In this document: positions 49,294 to 57,500 of the stretch, one piece after another
Position numbering within the stretch: the stretch's first letter is position 1
Layout: every line of letters begins with the position of its first letter
NCBI RefSeq assembly: GCF_003696215.1
Contig: NZ_RFFG01000013.1
Location: 1-64,000, forward strand
Source of the DNA: Actinomadura harenae
GTDB lineage: Bacteria; Actinomycetota; Actinomycetes; Streptosporangiales; Streptosporangiaceae
Direction of reading: 5' to 3'
DNA: 64,000 nt
Made by a program: the position numbers and the translations under genes
The notes under the pieces: model-generated
Told to the model about the DNA's origin: nothing
Seen by the model: only the letters and a program-made list of their open reading frames with translations
Database searches by the model: none

Positions 49294-50343
49294 TCAGTGC
49301 CCGTTGATCGCGGGCGCGCGTTCGGCGACCCGGACGGTCAGCTGGGCCGTGGAGGTCAGCACGCTCCCGACCGGTGCTCCGGCTTGGGCGGCGTCGGTGA
49401 CGACGCTGCGCTGACCGAGGTACTGGTAGGTCTTCGGAGTGAAGATGTACTCGTCCCGGATACCGCTGCCCGGTACGACCAGCGCCACGGCGATGCCGGT
49501 ACGGCCTGCGGCGTCCACGGCCTTGCCCACGGTGGTGACGCCGCGGATCGCCGCCGCGGCCCGGAACAGCGCGGCCCGCTGTGGCGCGGGCATGTAGGCC
49601 TCGGTGAGCATGCCGCCGACGTTAGACCAGGCCTGGGCGTCGGCTTGGGAGCCGTTTCCCAGGTGGGTGTAGAGGTGCTCGTACATCTTCGCCGGATCGG
49701 CGGGCAGTCTGCTCAGGTAGGCGAAGTCATTACGCAGCCACTCGGCCCGGTGGTCGACGTCTGCGGCCTTGCCCAGGCTGCTGCGACCGGCCTCCTCGCG
49801 GGCCTCGGGCGGGATCGGCCAGCCCGGGTACGGGAGAGGCACCAGGCCCTGGGTCCACAGCACCCCGTGCGTCGCGTCTCCTTCCACGGGAAGCCAGATC
49901 GTGCGCTTGGCGCGGGACAGGTAGTGCGCGGCTCGGCCGTTGGAGATGGTGTCGACGGGGTTCATGGTCCGGGAGTCGAAGACCAGGAACTGGCCGGGCC
50001 GGGGGTGCAGTTCCGGGGCCTTGTCCACGTGGTCGGCGGCCCGCTGGAGGATCTGCACCGCCGCCACCGGCATCGTGTGGATCACCGGGGAGCCGAGCGG
50101 TTTGCGGCCCGGGCCCGGGGAGACCGCCACGACCCCGGCGGTCACCGCGGCGGCGGCCAGACCGGCTGCCAGGCCGAACTTCAGGCGGCGGGCCCGGCGC
50201 GGACGGACCGCCGCGCTCGCGGGACGGGCGAAGGCCGGGTCGACCATGGCGCCCATCAGCCGGCGCTCCTCGGCCTGAAGGTCGCTCAGGCCGGGGCGAG
50301 GGACTTCGGCCCGGAACCGCTCGAGTCGGGTCATCTCATTCAT
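49294..50343 (-). CDS. CU044_5270 family protein (likely sigma partner)
   Basis: 349 residues from ATG 50343, overlapping the sigma-factor gene by 8 bp. Short N-terminal cytoplasmic region (RFRAEVPRPGLSDLQAEERR), one membrane helix (LKFGLAAGLAAAAVTAGVVA), then a large extracytoplasmic domain (VQILQRAADHVDKAPELHPR, GQFLVFDSR...). The family is regularly encoded after ECF sigma factors in actinomycetes and may act as an anti-sigma-like sensor; no zinc anti-sigma motif is present. Confidence 0.82.
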   Translation of the reverse strand: MNEMTRLERFRAEVPRPGLSDLQAEERRLMGAMVDPAFARPASAAVRPRRARRLKFGLAAGLAAAAVTAGVVAVSPGPGRKPLGSPVIHTMPVAAVQILQRAADHVDKAPELHPRPGQFLVFDSRTMNPVDTISNGRAAHYLSRAKRTIWLPVEGDATHGVLWTQGLVPLPYPGWPIPPEAREEAGRSSLGKAADVDHRAEWLRNDFAYLSRLPADPAKMYEHLYTHLGNGSQADAQAWSNVGGMLTEAYMPAPQRAALFRAAAAIRGVTTVGKAVDAAGRTGIAVALVVPGSGIRDEYIFTPKTYQYLGQRSVVTDAAQAGAPVGSVLTSTAQLTVRVAERAPAINGH

Positions 50344-50935
50344 GAACGAGCTCCTCACTAACGACGGCCGTGGGGTTGACTCCACCGAGATCCCTGCGAA
50401 GTCGTTTTCGAGCCCGGTTGATGCGCGAGCGCACTGTTCCGATGCGTACGCCCAGTGCCTGGGCGGCCTCCGGGTAGCTCAGGTCGCCCCATGCCACCAG
50501 GAGCAGAGCGTCGCGATGTCCGACGGGCAGCGCGGCCAGCGCGCCCGCCAGCACCGGGCCGGACGCCTCGGCGGCGAGCCGTTCGTCGCTGCGCTCGGCG
50601 AAGGACGCCGTCACCGGGTCGCTGCCGGTGCGCTGAAGGACGTGCAGTTGCCGCACCTCGGTCCGCACGTGCCGACGCATCAGGTTGGTCGCTATCCCGA
50701 ACAGCCACGGTCGTGCGTTCGGCCGCGACATGTCGTAGCCGTCCCGCTGCGAGAACGCCGCTAAGAAGGTCTCGGCCACCACGTCCTCAGCGGCCTCGGC
50801 CCCCAACCTGCGGGTGACGTATCGCTTGATGTCCGGGGCATGGCGGCGGAAGACCTCGGCGAACGCCTCGGGCTCCCGCCGGGAGCGCCCGATGACGGAA
50901 GCGTCATCGACCTCCGCCCGACTCGTCTCACTCAA
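50336..50935 (-). CDS. ECF RNA polymerase sigma factor
   Basis: 199 residues if started at TTG 50935; the frame is open to 51037. Sigma-70 region 2 (FAEVFRRHAPDIKRYVTRRL, AEDVVAETFLAAFSQRDGYD, RPWLFGIATNLMRRHVRTEV) and region 4 (LPVGHRDALLLVAWGDLSYP, EAAQALGVRIGTVRSRINRA). A group typical of actinomycetes paired with CU044_5270 proteins. The operon with 49294 suggests membrane-controlled activity. Confidence 0.87.
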   Translation of the reverse strand: MSETSRAEVDDASVIGRSRREPEAFAEVFRRHAPDIKRYVTRRLGAEAAEDVVAETFLAAFSQRDGYDMSRPNARPWLFGIATNLMRRHVRTEVRQLHVLQRTGSDPVTASFAERSDERLAAEASGPVLAGALAALPVGHRDALLLVAWGDLSYPEAAQALGVRIGTVRSRINRARKRLRRDLGGVNPTAVVSEELVHE

Positions 50936-51225
50936 TTTCTCGGCCTCTCGGCTCCGGATCAGGACATCCGTTGTTGCCAAGCCGACCACGAACGGTTCCC
51001 ACCAGATCCGAGGAGATCCGAAACCACTCACTCTCATGGGCCCCGTGACCCCGAGCTGTCGCCGGCAAAAATCGACCGCGGGGCCGCGTGCGTCGCTCGA
51101 TCGCGCGGTTGCCGTGCGAACGCGTCGGCACGTCCGTGGTGCGCTTCAGGCTCCCTCACCGGGATGGGGCGGTTGATCAGGCCCGAGCTGCCGCGCCTGG
51201 CGGTGGAGCGCAGGGAACCAGCGAG

Positions 51226-51256
51226 TTGACCTCAAGTTTGGTTGAGTTTCTAGTGT
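51226..51256 (+). promoter_or_regulatory. MerR/SoxR-type promoter of the VOC gene
   Basis: TTGACC (51226-51231) and TAGTGT (51251-51256) separated by 19 bp, the long spacing of MerR-controlled promoters. The spacer carries the dyad CTCAAGTTTGGTTGAG (51231-51246), like the SoxR box. A start near 51263 gives a leader of about 29 nt before ATG 51292. No MerR gene is in the window. Confidence 0.6.
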
Positions 51257-51291
51257 TCTCAGCAGCAAGGACTTCTCAGAAAGGCACTGTG

Positions 51292-51762
51292 ATGACGACT
51301 GTTCCCGAGCGCTACCGGTACGCCGCTGTTCCGCATGTCATGGTGGACGGCGCCGCAGAGGCCATCCGGTTCTACGGCGAGGCCTTCGGCGGCGAGGAGC
51401 TGTTCCGCATCGCCGCCCCGGAAGGCCAGATCATCCACGCCGAGGTCGCCATCCAGGGCTCGGTCATCATGGTCGGGGACGCCGATGGCCCGTTCAGGGC
51501 TCCTACCGCCTCGGGCGGCTCGACCGTGGGGATCCATGTCTATGTCGATGACGTGGACACCTTCAGCGCCCAGGCCGTCCGTGCCGGTGCCGAGGTGCTC
51601 CAGCCCCCCACCGACATGTTCTACGGGGCCCGGCAGGTCATGCTGCGGGACCCGTTCGGGCACCTCTGGGTCTTCCTGACCCACACCGAAGACCTGTCGT
51701 CCGAGGAGATCGCTCGCCGGGGCACCGAGCTGTTCAAGGCGAGCGCCCCACTCACCGACTGA
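51292..51762 (+). CDS. VOC / PhnB-like protein
   Basis: 156 residues from ATG 51292 (AAAGG upstream). AVPHVMVDGAAEAIRFYGEA, FGGEELFR..., VGIHVYVDDVDTFSAQAVRA and RQVMLRDPFGHLWVFLTHTE are characteristic of PhnB-type glyoxalase-fold proteins. Substrate unknown. The MerR-type promoter suggests induction by a redox agent, metal or drug. Confidence 0.85.
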   Translation: MTTVPERYRYAAVPHVMVDGAAEAIRFYGEAFGGEELFRIAAPEGQIIHAEVAIQGSVIMVGDADGPFRAPTASGGSTVGIHVYVDDVDTFSAQAVRAGAEVLQPPTDMFYGARQVMLRDPFGHLWVFLTHTEDLSSEEIARRGTELFKASAPLTD

Positions 51763-51921
51763 GGGATGGGAACGTTCCGCCCGCGAGCCCGGCACGGCTC
51801 GACGCCCACGAGGTCAAGGTCCTCGTGGCGAGCCCCATGGACCACTCGCGGAACCTGCTCGAAGACGGGCGTCGTCCTCGCCCATTTCTGCCAAGGTCGA
51901 AGATGTGCCTGGCAGGGAAGG

Positions 51922-51962
51922 GGCGGGCCGCCTTCCGGTGTCCAGCCTGAAGGCGGCCCGCC
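51922..51962. terminator. terminator-like hairpin after the VOC gene
   Basis: 14-bp perfect arms GGCGGGCCGCCTTC / GAAGGCGGCCCGCC with a 13-nt loop, 160 bp after the VOC stop. No gene is seen in 51763-52088. Confidence 0.55.
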
Positions 51963-52088
51963 TGCGATGTCACAGCCCGCTGGGTGCGCCGCATGCGGTT
52001 TCGCCGAGCGACGCGTGCGCCGATGTCTGAGCCTGAGGCCGTGCCGTCCGCGCGCCGGACCACCTGCCACGACGGACCGCGGCGGGCC

Positions 52089-52134
52089 CGCTCCCGTTTG
52101 GGCCGACGGCTACCGGTCGGCCCAAACGGGAGCG
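52089..52134. terminator. 19-bp hairpin after the secreted-peptide gene
   Basis: Perfect arms CGCTCCCGTTTGGGCCGAC (52089-52107) and its complement (52116-52134) with an 8-nt loop. It lies 26 bp past the stop of the minus-strand gene at 52160. Confidence 0.7.
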
Positions 52135-52159
52135 AACACCGAAGTTCGGCCGGACGTCG

Positions 52160-52357
52160 TCACCCGCCAGTGCTCGGGTAGTAGTCGTCCTTCGGAGGGG
52201 CGAACCCACCAGTGCTCGGCCAGTAGTCGTTGCCTGCCGGGGCGAACCCGCCGCCGCTCGGCCAGTAGTCCTCTTTGGCTTGGGCGGGGGCGGAGGCCAT
52301 GGTGAGGCCGACGGCCGCCGCCGCAGTGGCGATGATGATCCTGACGTGTGCGCGCAT
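52160..52357 (-). CDS. tiny secreted peptide with DYWPS repeats
   Basis: 65 residues from ATG 52357, with GGGAG well placed upstream. Signal peptide MRAHVRIIIATAAAAVGLTM then ASAPAQA, predicted cut after AQA. The mature part of about 38 residues consists of repeats: DYWPSGGGFAPAGN, DYWPSTGGFAPPKD, DYYPSTGG. It has no cysteine and is rich in Gly, Pro and aromatic residues. No family is recognised. A 19-bp hairpin follows the stop, so it looks like a complete monocistronic unit. It might be a cell-surface, aggregation or signalling peptide; that is speculation. Confidence 0.65.
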   Translation of the reverse strand: MRAHVRIIIATAAAAVGLTMASAPAQAKEDYWPSGGGFAPAGNDYWPSTGGFAPPKDDYYPSTGG

Positions 52358-52539
52358 GCTTCTCCCTTGCGCCGGATGCCGGGTGCGGGGCGCACGGCCG
52401 GGGACGGCCGCCTGGACCTCAGCCTTGGGGGCGACACATTGTCTGGCAATCCCCCACCCACCACGCCAGACAAAACCGCCCGTCGGCCACCGCCTTGGCG
52501 AACTGTCCGGTGTCAGGCGACCGTTACTCCGCCTGTGGT

Positions 52540-52916
52540 CGCTGACGAAGGCAGGAGCCAGCTCCATCGACTCCAGCACCTGTCGCAGCGCCGGTCGTAG
52601 CCGTGACGCGTGCTCGCCCCGGTCCTCGTGCACGGCAGTGGTGCCCGCGAGTGCGAACAGATGCCGCCACTCGATGTCATCGAACCGCAGCGCGTCGCAG
52701 AGGGCATGGAGTACCTGCTCGGACGGCTGCCGGGCGCGGCCTTGTTCCAGGCGGGTGTTAGTACTCGGCGCTCACCCCGGCCAGCCGCGCGACCTCACCG
52801 CGCCGCAGACCGGCGACCCGGCGGCCGGCGCCGAACTCGACCGGCAGACCGACCTCGTCCGGCGTAAGCCCAGCTCGGCGGGCCCGCAGGAAGTCGCCCA
52901 AGTCGTTGTTGCCCAT
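52540..52916 (-). pseudogene. XRE-family (MmyB-type) regulator, frameshifted
   Basis: ATG 52916 begins LGDFLRARRAGLTPDEVGLP, VAGLRRGEVARLAGVSAEY, then TAA. An extra A in TACTAACACC breaks the frame. The next frame continues TRLEQGRARQPSEQVLHALC, DALRFDDIEWRHLFALAG and RPALRQVLESMELAPAFVSD, the HTH and start of the MmyB ligand domain. It ends near 52540 and joins unrelated sequence. Dead gene with one insertion and a 3' truncation. Confidence 0.72.
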
Positions 52917-53149
52917 GCCCCAAGTCTGCTCTGCGCCCAGCCGATCACCCAAGGGCGTAGCTGGCCCTGCCAGTACTACGCACCAGGTCGTGCCAGACCA
53001 CGAGCATTCAGTCCGCCGCATCCCGATGGTCCTTCTCGTAGGTCGGCAGGAGGCTGAACGAGAATACCGGTGGCCGCCCGCTCTTCTCACCGGATACCAA
53101 GTCCTGGCGATGAACAGTCGCGATCGGCCACCAGGCGAGGACGGACGGC

Positions 53150-53596
53150 ATGGGACAGATGGCGGCCAAACAGGAGCTGGCGGGGCTCGGAACCTCCTCC
53201 GAAGTGGTCCGGCAGGTCTTCGACAGCCAGGACCTGATCTCGCTGCAGACCCGGCAACTGTGGTTTGTCCGCTGCTCATTCGTCGGGGCGGACCTGCGGC
53301 AGGCGACCCTGGATCGATGCTCGTTCAAGCTGTGCGACCTGCGCGGTGCCAACCTGCGCGGGGCATCTCTGCGCGGTACGCACCTTGCCGGATGCGACCT
53401 GCGTGACGCCGATCTGCGCGATGTCGATCTCACCGATGCCCAGTTCGGCTGGGTCAACACCGGCCGCCCCCCATGGGGCCTGACCGACCTGACCGGTGCC
53501 GACCTGGCGGGCGCCACCACCACCCGCCTATGCGTCGACCGCGTCGTCGGCTGGCCCCCACCGACCATCGGCACCCCCACACGAGGGCGCCGATGA
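53150..53596 (+). CDS. pentapeptide repeat protein
   Basis: 148 residues. Pentapeptide units with A(D/N)LxX pattern from about 50 to 120: FVGADLRQATLDRCSFKLCD, LRGANLRGASLRGTHLAGCD, LRDADLRDVDLTDAQF, LTDLTGADLAGATTTRL. They form a short right-handed beta-helix. Some such proteins mimic DNA and protect gyrase; most are of unknown role. ATG 53150 or ATG 53162. Confidence 0.8.
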   Translation: MGQMAAKQELAGLGTSSEVVRQVFDSQDLISLQTRQLWFVRCSFVGADLRQATLDRCSFKLCDLRGANLRGASLRGTHLAGCDLRDADLRDVDLTDAQFGWVNTGRPPWGLTDLTGADLAGATTTRLCVDRVVGWPPPTIGTPTRGRR

Positions 53597-53836
53597 CCAT
53601 CCAGCGCTGACTTTCGCCGGGTCGAAACCCCGCCGTACCTCACGCACCTCCGCGACCATCCGCACAGTCATGCCGTGGCGCAGCCGCGACCGATGAGAAC
53701 AAGACGTCCAACTCCAGGGGCGCGATCGCCTCCGCCTGGTCGATCAGCTGGCCCCAGTCCCCCGGGTCGCAGGTGGGGCCCTGGGTGAGGGCTTCGTCGT
53801 GTTGGCGGTGCGTGTGCGGCTGGTCGGCGGTGGCGG

Positions 53837-54361
53837 TCAGGCGGGTGCTTTCACGGTCGGCCGGGGCGTGGCCCGCAGTCGCCGGGACCGCATGGCCAGG
53901 ATGATCATGACGGCCGGGATGAGGAGGTCGTTGACCAGGACGCCGCCGGTGTTGCCCGGAGCGTGGTCGCCGCCTGCGAACCACTGGTAGAGGTGGCCGG
54001 CCAAGGCACCCCAGAGGAACATCCCCGCACCGAGCCCGATGGTGACGCGCTCGTGCGCGGAGCCCGAGGCGGCGCGGAATCCCATGACGGCCAGCCCGAG
54101 GTTGGCGAAGGCGATCTCGAACATGAAGGGCGTCCGGTGGAAGCCGATCGCGGTGGCCATGGTGTCCGGGAAGGCGAGGAACGCGATCGTCATCCAGAGG
54201 CTGCCGATACCGAGGGCGCCGATGGCCCACCAGCGCTGCCAGATCTCCAGCCGCTGTCGGGGTGAGGTGGCATGGCGGGCCCGCACGAGGGCGCCGATGG
54301 TCGGGACCAGGATCCAGACCAGGGGGAACGCCGACTGGGCGAGGAAGCTGACGTTGTCCAT
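53837..54361 (-). CDS. DUF6790-like membrane protein
   Basis: 174 residues with five hydrophobic stretches (8-26, 47-66, 78-98, 108-125, 143-158): FPLVWILVPTIGALVRARHA, WWAIGALGIGSLWMTIAFLA, VTIGLGAGMFLWGALAGHLY, GVLVNDLLIPAVMIILAMRS. The family name is a recollection, not certain. Divergent from the MarR gene, with a TTAA-rich palindrome between, so it is the likely MarR target. Confidence 0.7.
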   Translation of the reverse strand: MDNVSFLAQSAFPLVWILVPTIGALVRARHATSPRQRLEIWQRWWAIGALGIGSLWMTIAFLAFPDTMATAIGFHRTPFMFEIAFANLGLAVMGFRAASGSAHERVTIGLGAGMFLWGALAGHLYQWFAGGDHAPGNTGGVLVNDLLIPAVMIILAMRSRRLRATPRPTVKAPA

Positions 54362-54378
54362 GACCTCAATCTTGCATG

Positions 54379-54390
54379 GTTAATATTAAC
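54379..54390. promoter_or_regulatory. MarR operator candidate
   Basis: GTTAATATTAAC, a perfect 12-bp palindrome in an AT-rich patch 18 bp from one start and 28 bp from the other of the divergent pair. Low-GC sites like this are typical of MarR binding. Confidence 0.6.
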
Positions 54391-54417
54391 GCGTCAACAC
54401 TTTGCTACGCTGGCACC

Positions 54418-54837
54418 ATGGACGAAGGACTCGCAGACCTGCTGCACCGCGTGGTCATGCTGTTGGGCGAGGCGGCGCGGCAGCGCACCGACGACCGCGA
54501 CGGCCTGACCTACAGTCAGATACGACTGCTGGGCACGCTGGAGGACATCGAGCCGGTGACCCAGCACCAGCTGGCGCAGGCACTGTCGGTGTCCGACCCG
54601 GCGATCAGCCGGGCGCTACGACCACTGGTAGCGGGCGGCATGGTGACGGTCACCGTCGACCCCGAACACGCACGACGGCGGCTGGTCCGCCTCACCGAGG
54701 CGGGCCGGAATGCCTTCCGCACCGCGGGAAAGCCCCTCCACGACGAGTTCCGCGCCGCACTGGTCGCGGCCGGCTTTCCCTACGAGCGCTACCTCCAGGA
54801 CACCCACCGACTGGCCGAGCTCCTCGCATCCGACTGA
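54418..54837 (+). CDS. MarR-family regulator
   Basis: 139 residues from ATG 54418. Winged-helix core TYSQIRLLGTLEDIEPVTQH, QLAQALSVSDPAISRALRPL, VAGGMVTVTVDPEHARRRLV (wing) and dimer helices at both ends. Likely represses itself and the divergent membrane-protein gene. Confidence 0.88.
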   Translation: MDEGLADLLHRVVMLLGEAARQRTDDRDGLTYSQIRLLGTLEDIEPVTQHQLAQALSVSDPAISRALRPLVAGGMVTVTVDPEHARRRLVRLTEAGRNAFRTAGKPLHDEFRAALVAAGFPYERYLQDTHRLAELLASD

Positions 54838-55477
54838 GCCCCCAGGCCGATGGCCGCCTGCCGCCGCTCCTGGCGACCGCTGAGCCCCAGAACCGCGACC
54901 GCTCACCACCATCAGATGACCGCCAGCAATCTTCAAGACCCTGCACCTGCCCGCTTCCACCGACCCAACCTGCGAGGACGGCTCCGGGACCTGCGCGACC
55001 CGAACGCCGTCGAGGACGAGCCGGAGGAGTAGGCCTCATGGTGAACGGGCGCGACGATCTGCGACGCGTCCTGGACACCGAACCCCGATCCTGGCGACCC
55101 GGCCGCCACCTCTGTCCCGCCGTTCTTGGCCTACCTGACCATCGATGCCTCACCAGCGGAAGCGACCCGCACAAGGCGATGCGGCCACGCGGCCGCATCC
55201 TGGCCGCCGCGCGCAGCACCGCCGAACAGCGCCGCACCACCCTTCCACGCCACCGAGTCCACCGTGACGATCGGAATCTCCGGCCATGACGTGGGGATGT
55301 GCATCGTCCACCTGCGCGCCGCGCTGGCGACCGAGCACAGGCTGACGCTGCGCGACCGGGCCCGGTGACCCGCGGAACAGAACATCGCCTCGCCATGGTG
55401 AGAGGGGTGCCGGTGGGGTTTTCTCGTCCGCTGATCAGGCGCATCCTCGTGGCGAAGGCAGCAGCGAGGAGTTCGGT
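54838..55477. other. no recognisable gene
   Basis: Short frames exist (for example 54850-55032 ending DPNAVEDEPEE, and VNGRDDLRRVLDTE from 55041), but none is sustained or matches a family. Probably degenerate remnants. The end of the stretch carries the AGGAG site of the next gene. Confidence 0.4.
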
Positions 55478-56086
55478 ATGGCGCGGACGTGGACGGGCGC
55501 TGACGCCACGGCCCTGCGTCGGGGGCTGGGGTTGACGATCGAGGCGTTCGCGCGCCGGGTGGGGGTGGCGGCCCGCACCGTGGATCATTGGGCGGCTCAT
55601 CCACAGGTGGTTCCGCGTTCTGGCCAGCAGGCGGCTTTGGACCGGTTGCTTGCGGCGGCTCCGGCGGGGGTGCGGGATCAGGTGGCTGCTCCGGCGGGGC
55701 GTCCGATGCGGGTCGCGGTCGCGGTGGTGGCCCGCGCGGGCATGGTGCTGCTGGTGCGGCGGCGGGACGAGGGGCCAATCGGCTGGCAGTTCCCCGCCGG
55801 GGTGATCAAGCCCGGTGAGGACGGCGGCGCCGTCGCCGTCCGGGAGACCCACGCCGAGACCGGTGTGCATTGCACGGTCGCGGAGCACCTGGGGTGCCGG
55901 GTTCATCCGGTGACCGCGGTGGTGTGCGACTACTTCGTGTGCTCCTACCTGGCAGGGCGTCCGGTGAACCGGGACCCGGCGGAGAACACCTCGGTGGCGT
56001 GGGCACCGATCGGTAAGCTGACCGAATTCGTCGGCCCCACGATCTACCCGCCCATCCTGACCGCTCTGGAGGAGTGCCGTGCCTGA
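55478..56086 (+). CDS. HTH-Nudix fusion protein, degenerate Nudix box
   Basis: 202 residues from ATG 55478 (AGGAG upstream). Residues 5-60: XRE-like HTH (ALRRGLGLTIEAFARRVGVA, ARTVDHWAAHP). Residues 75-195: Nudix fold (VAVAVVARAGMVLLVRRRDE, GWQFPAGVIKPGED). The Nudix box ends RETHAETGV where REUxEExGU is expected: the first metal-binding Glu of EE is Ala, so catalysis is doubtful and a sensor role is plausible. Overlaps the intact Nudix gene downstream by 8 bp. Confidence 0.85.
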   Translation: MARTWTGADATALRRGLGLTIEAFARRVGVAARTVDHWAAHPQVVPRSGQQAALDRLLAAAPAGVRDQVAAPAGRPMRVAVAVVARAGMVLLVRRRDEGPIGWQFPAGVIKPGEDGGAVAVRETHAETGVHCTVAEHLGCRVHPVTAVVCDYFVCSYLAGRPVNRDPAENTSVAWAPIGKLTEFVGPTIYPPILTALEECRA

Positions 56087-56480
56087 CCTCCCGCCGGTCG
56101 CCGCCGCCGTCATCGTCGAGCGCGGCCGGGTCCTGCTGGTCCGCCGCCGCCATCCGGAGGGCGACCTGGTCTGGCAGCTTCCGGCCGGGGAGCTGGAGGA
56201 CGGCGAGACCGCCGCCCAGGCCGCCGAGCGCGAGACCGCCGAGGAGACCGGCCTGAAGGTGACCGCAGGCCGTCTGCTGGGGTCACGGGTCCACCCCGAC
56301 ACCGGCCGCTTCCTGCTGTACGTCGTCTGCGAGGTCACCGGCGGGCACGCCCATGTCGCCGATGACGAGGAGATCGCCGAGGTCGCCTGGGCCGAGCTCG
56401 ACGGTCTGGCCAACTACCTGCCGCACCCGTTCTTCGGCCCGGTCCAGGAGCACCTGGACGCGCTCCTCCACGCCCGCTGA
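56079..56480 (+). CDS. Nudix hydrolase
   Basis: 133 residues from GTG 56079. AAAVIVERGRVLLVRRRHPE, full Nudix box GELEDGETAAQAAERETAEE-TGL, then GSRVHPDTGRFLLYVVCEVT. Hydrolyses a nucleoside diphosphate-linked compound (ADP-ribose-like or oxidised nucleotide). The overlap with the HTH-Nudix gene suggests the upstream protein senses what this enzyme removes. Confidence 0.88.
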   Translation: MPDLPPVAAAVIVERGRVLLVRRRHPEGDLVWQLPAGELEDGETAAQAAERETAEETGLKVTAGRLLGSRVHPDTGRFLLYVVCEVTGGHAHVADDEEIAEVAWAELDGLANYLPHPFFGPVQEHLDALLHAR

Positions 56481-56584
56481 TTGCCGAACATGCGCCCGGT
56501 GCGCAACGGCGTTGCGTGGCCGGGCCGGGCGGCGCGGGCGAAGGTCGAGGAGACAGCACAGTTCGTCCTCTCGGGAGGTATCCC

Positions 56585-56818
56585 ATGGCCACCGAAGTGC
56601 TCGCCACGACCCGCGACCCCCGCACCTTCGTCGACCCCGACGTGTGGGACCGCGAGATCGCCCTGTTGGTCCGCGACAACCCGTTCGACCGCGTCATGGC
56701 CGAACGGATCTTCGGGCAGGGCATCGCCTACCTCATCACCGCGATGGAGAAGTGGGACGACAAGGCTGTCCGCGCTGTCGAGTGGAGGTCTTTGGCGGGA
56801 GCTGAAAGGTTCGCGTGA
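56585..56818 (+). CDS. small protein, possibly 3'-truncated
   Basis: 77 residues from ATG 56585 with GGGAGG upstream: ATEVLATTRDPRTFVDPDVW, DREIALLVRDNPFDRVMAER, IFGQGIAYLITAMEKW, then DDKAVRAVEWRSLAGAERFA. The first 57 residues resemble the start of longer actinomycete proteins found beside HTH-Nudix genes (recollection). The tail differs, so the gene may have lost its 3' part. Third gene of the Nudix operon. Confidence 0.5.
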   Translation: MATEVLATTRDPRTFVDPDVWDREIALLVRDNPFDRVMAERIFGQGIAYLITAMEKWDDKAVRAVEWRSLAGAERFA

Positions 56819-56972
56819 TGTGAATTACATTTCTTTCGCCGTGATCTTTAGAATGGCCGGTCGTGGCCATATGCGACCTGGCGTGTTTTCTTGACGGTAA
56901 TTCATTCGTGCTGCGAGGATCGCACTTCTTGTCCGGGGGGATCTTTGTTCGACAATTGCATGGAGGCAGCAC

Positions 56973-57494
56973 ATGGGGCAGCAGCATCGGGGTTCCGCGG
57001 CGGGTCTGCGGCGGAAGCTGGTCGTGGTGGGGGCCGTGGTGGTCATGGGGGTCGCCGGCAACGTGGCGGCGGCGGAGGCGGCGACGCCCGCCGCGCCCAA
57101 GGTCCTGGCCAAGTTCAATGTCGACTTCTCGGCCCGGTCGATGGCCCGCGGGACCAGGGTCATCCACTGTGAGATCCGGTTCATCGGTGACCACGGCGGC
57201 ATCCCGCACAAGTCCGGTCACGTGCACGGCACCGTCAACGTCCGCACCGGTGTGACCTGCACCCAGCCGCTTCGGATGATCCGCGGGAAGGTCGGTCTCT
57301 TCAGCAACCGCGGCAGCAAGATCAAGGCGTTCGGGAGCACCGGAGCGCGCACGGCCAAGGGCAACGCGGCGCTCGTCTGCAAGTCCGGCAAGTACCACGG
57401 CGAAGCGGTCGCGACCCTCTACGCGCCCGCCGGGTACTCCCCTAGCGTCGCCAACGTCGGCAAGAAGACCTCGACGGTCTCCATCCACTGCTGA
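56973..57494 (+). CDS. secreted protein with four cysteines, unknown
   Basis: 173 residues. Signal peptide about 1-37 (KLVVVGAVVVMGVAGNVAAA then EAA). The mature domain of about 135 residues is basic and beta-rich (VIHCEIRFIGDHGGIPHKSG, GTVNVRTGVTCTQPLRMIRG, GNAALVCKSGKYHGEAVATL) with four Cys, the last being the C-terminal residue, likely two disulfides. No family is recognised. The upstream 56819-56972 is unusually AT-rich and should hold its promoter. Confidence 0.72.
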   Translation: MGQQHRGSAAGLRRKLVVVGAVVVMGVAGNVAAAEAATPAAPKVLAKFNVDFSARSMARGTRVIHCEIRFIGDHGGIPHKSGHVHGTVNVRTGVTCTQPLRMIRGKVGLFSNRGSKIKAFGSTGARTAKGNAALVCKSGKYHGEAVATLYAPAGYSPSVANVGKKTSTVSIHC

Positions 57495-57500
57495 CGCAGG

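Noticed and set aside
54850..55032. 60-codon frame ending DPNAVEDEPEE
   Set aside because: No ribosome binding site, unusual composition and no homology recognised; may be a remnant.
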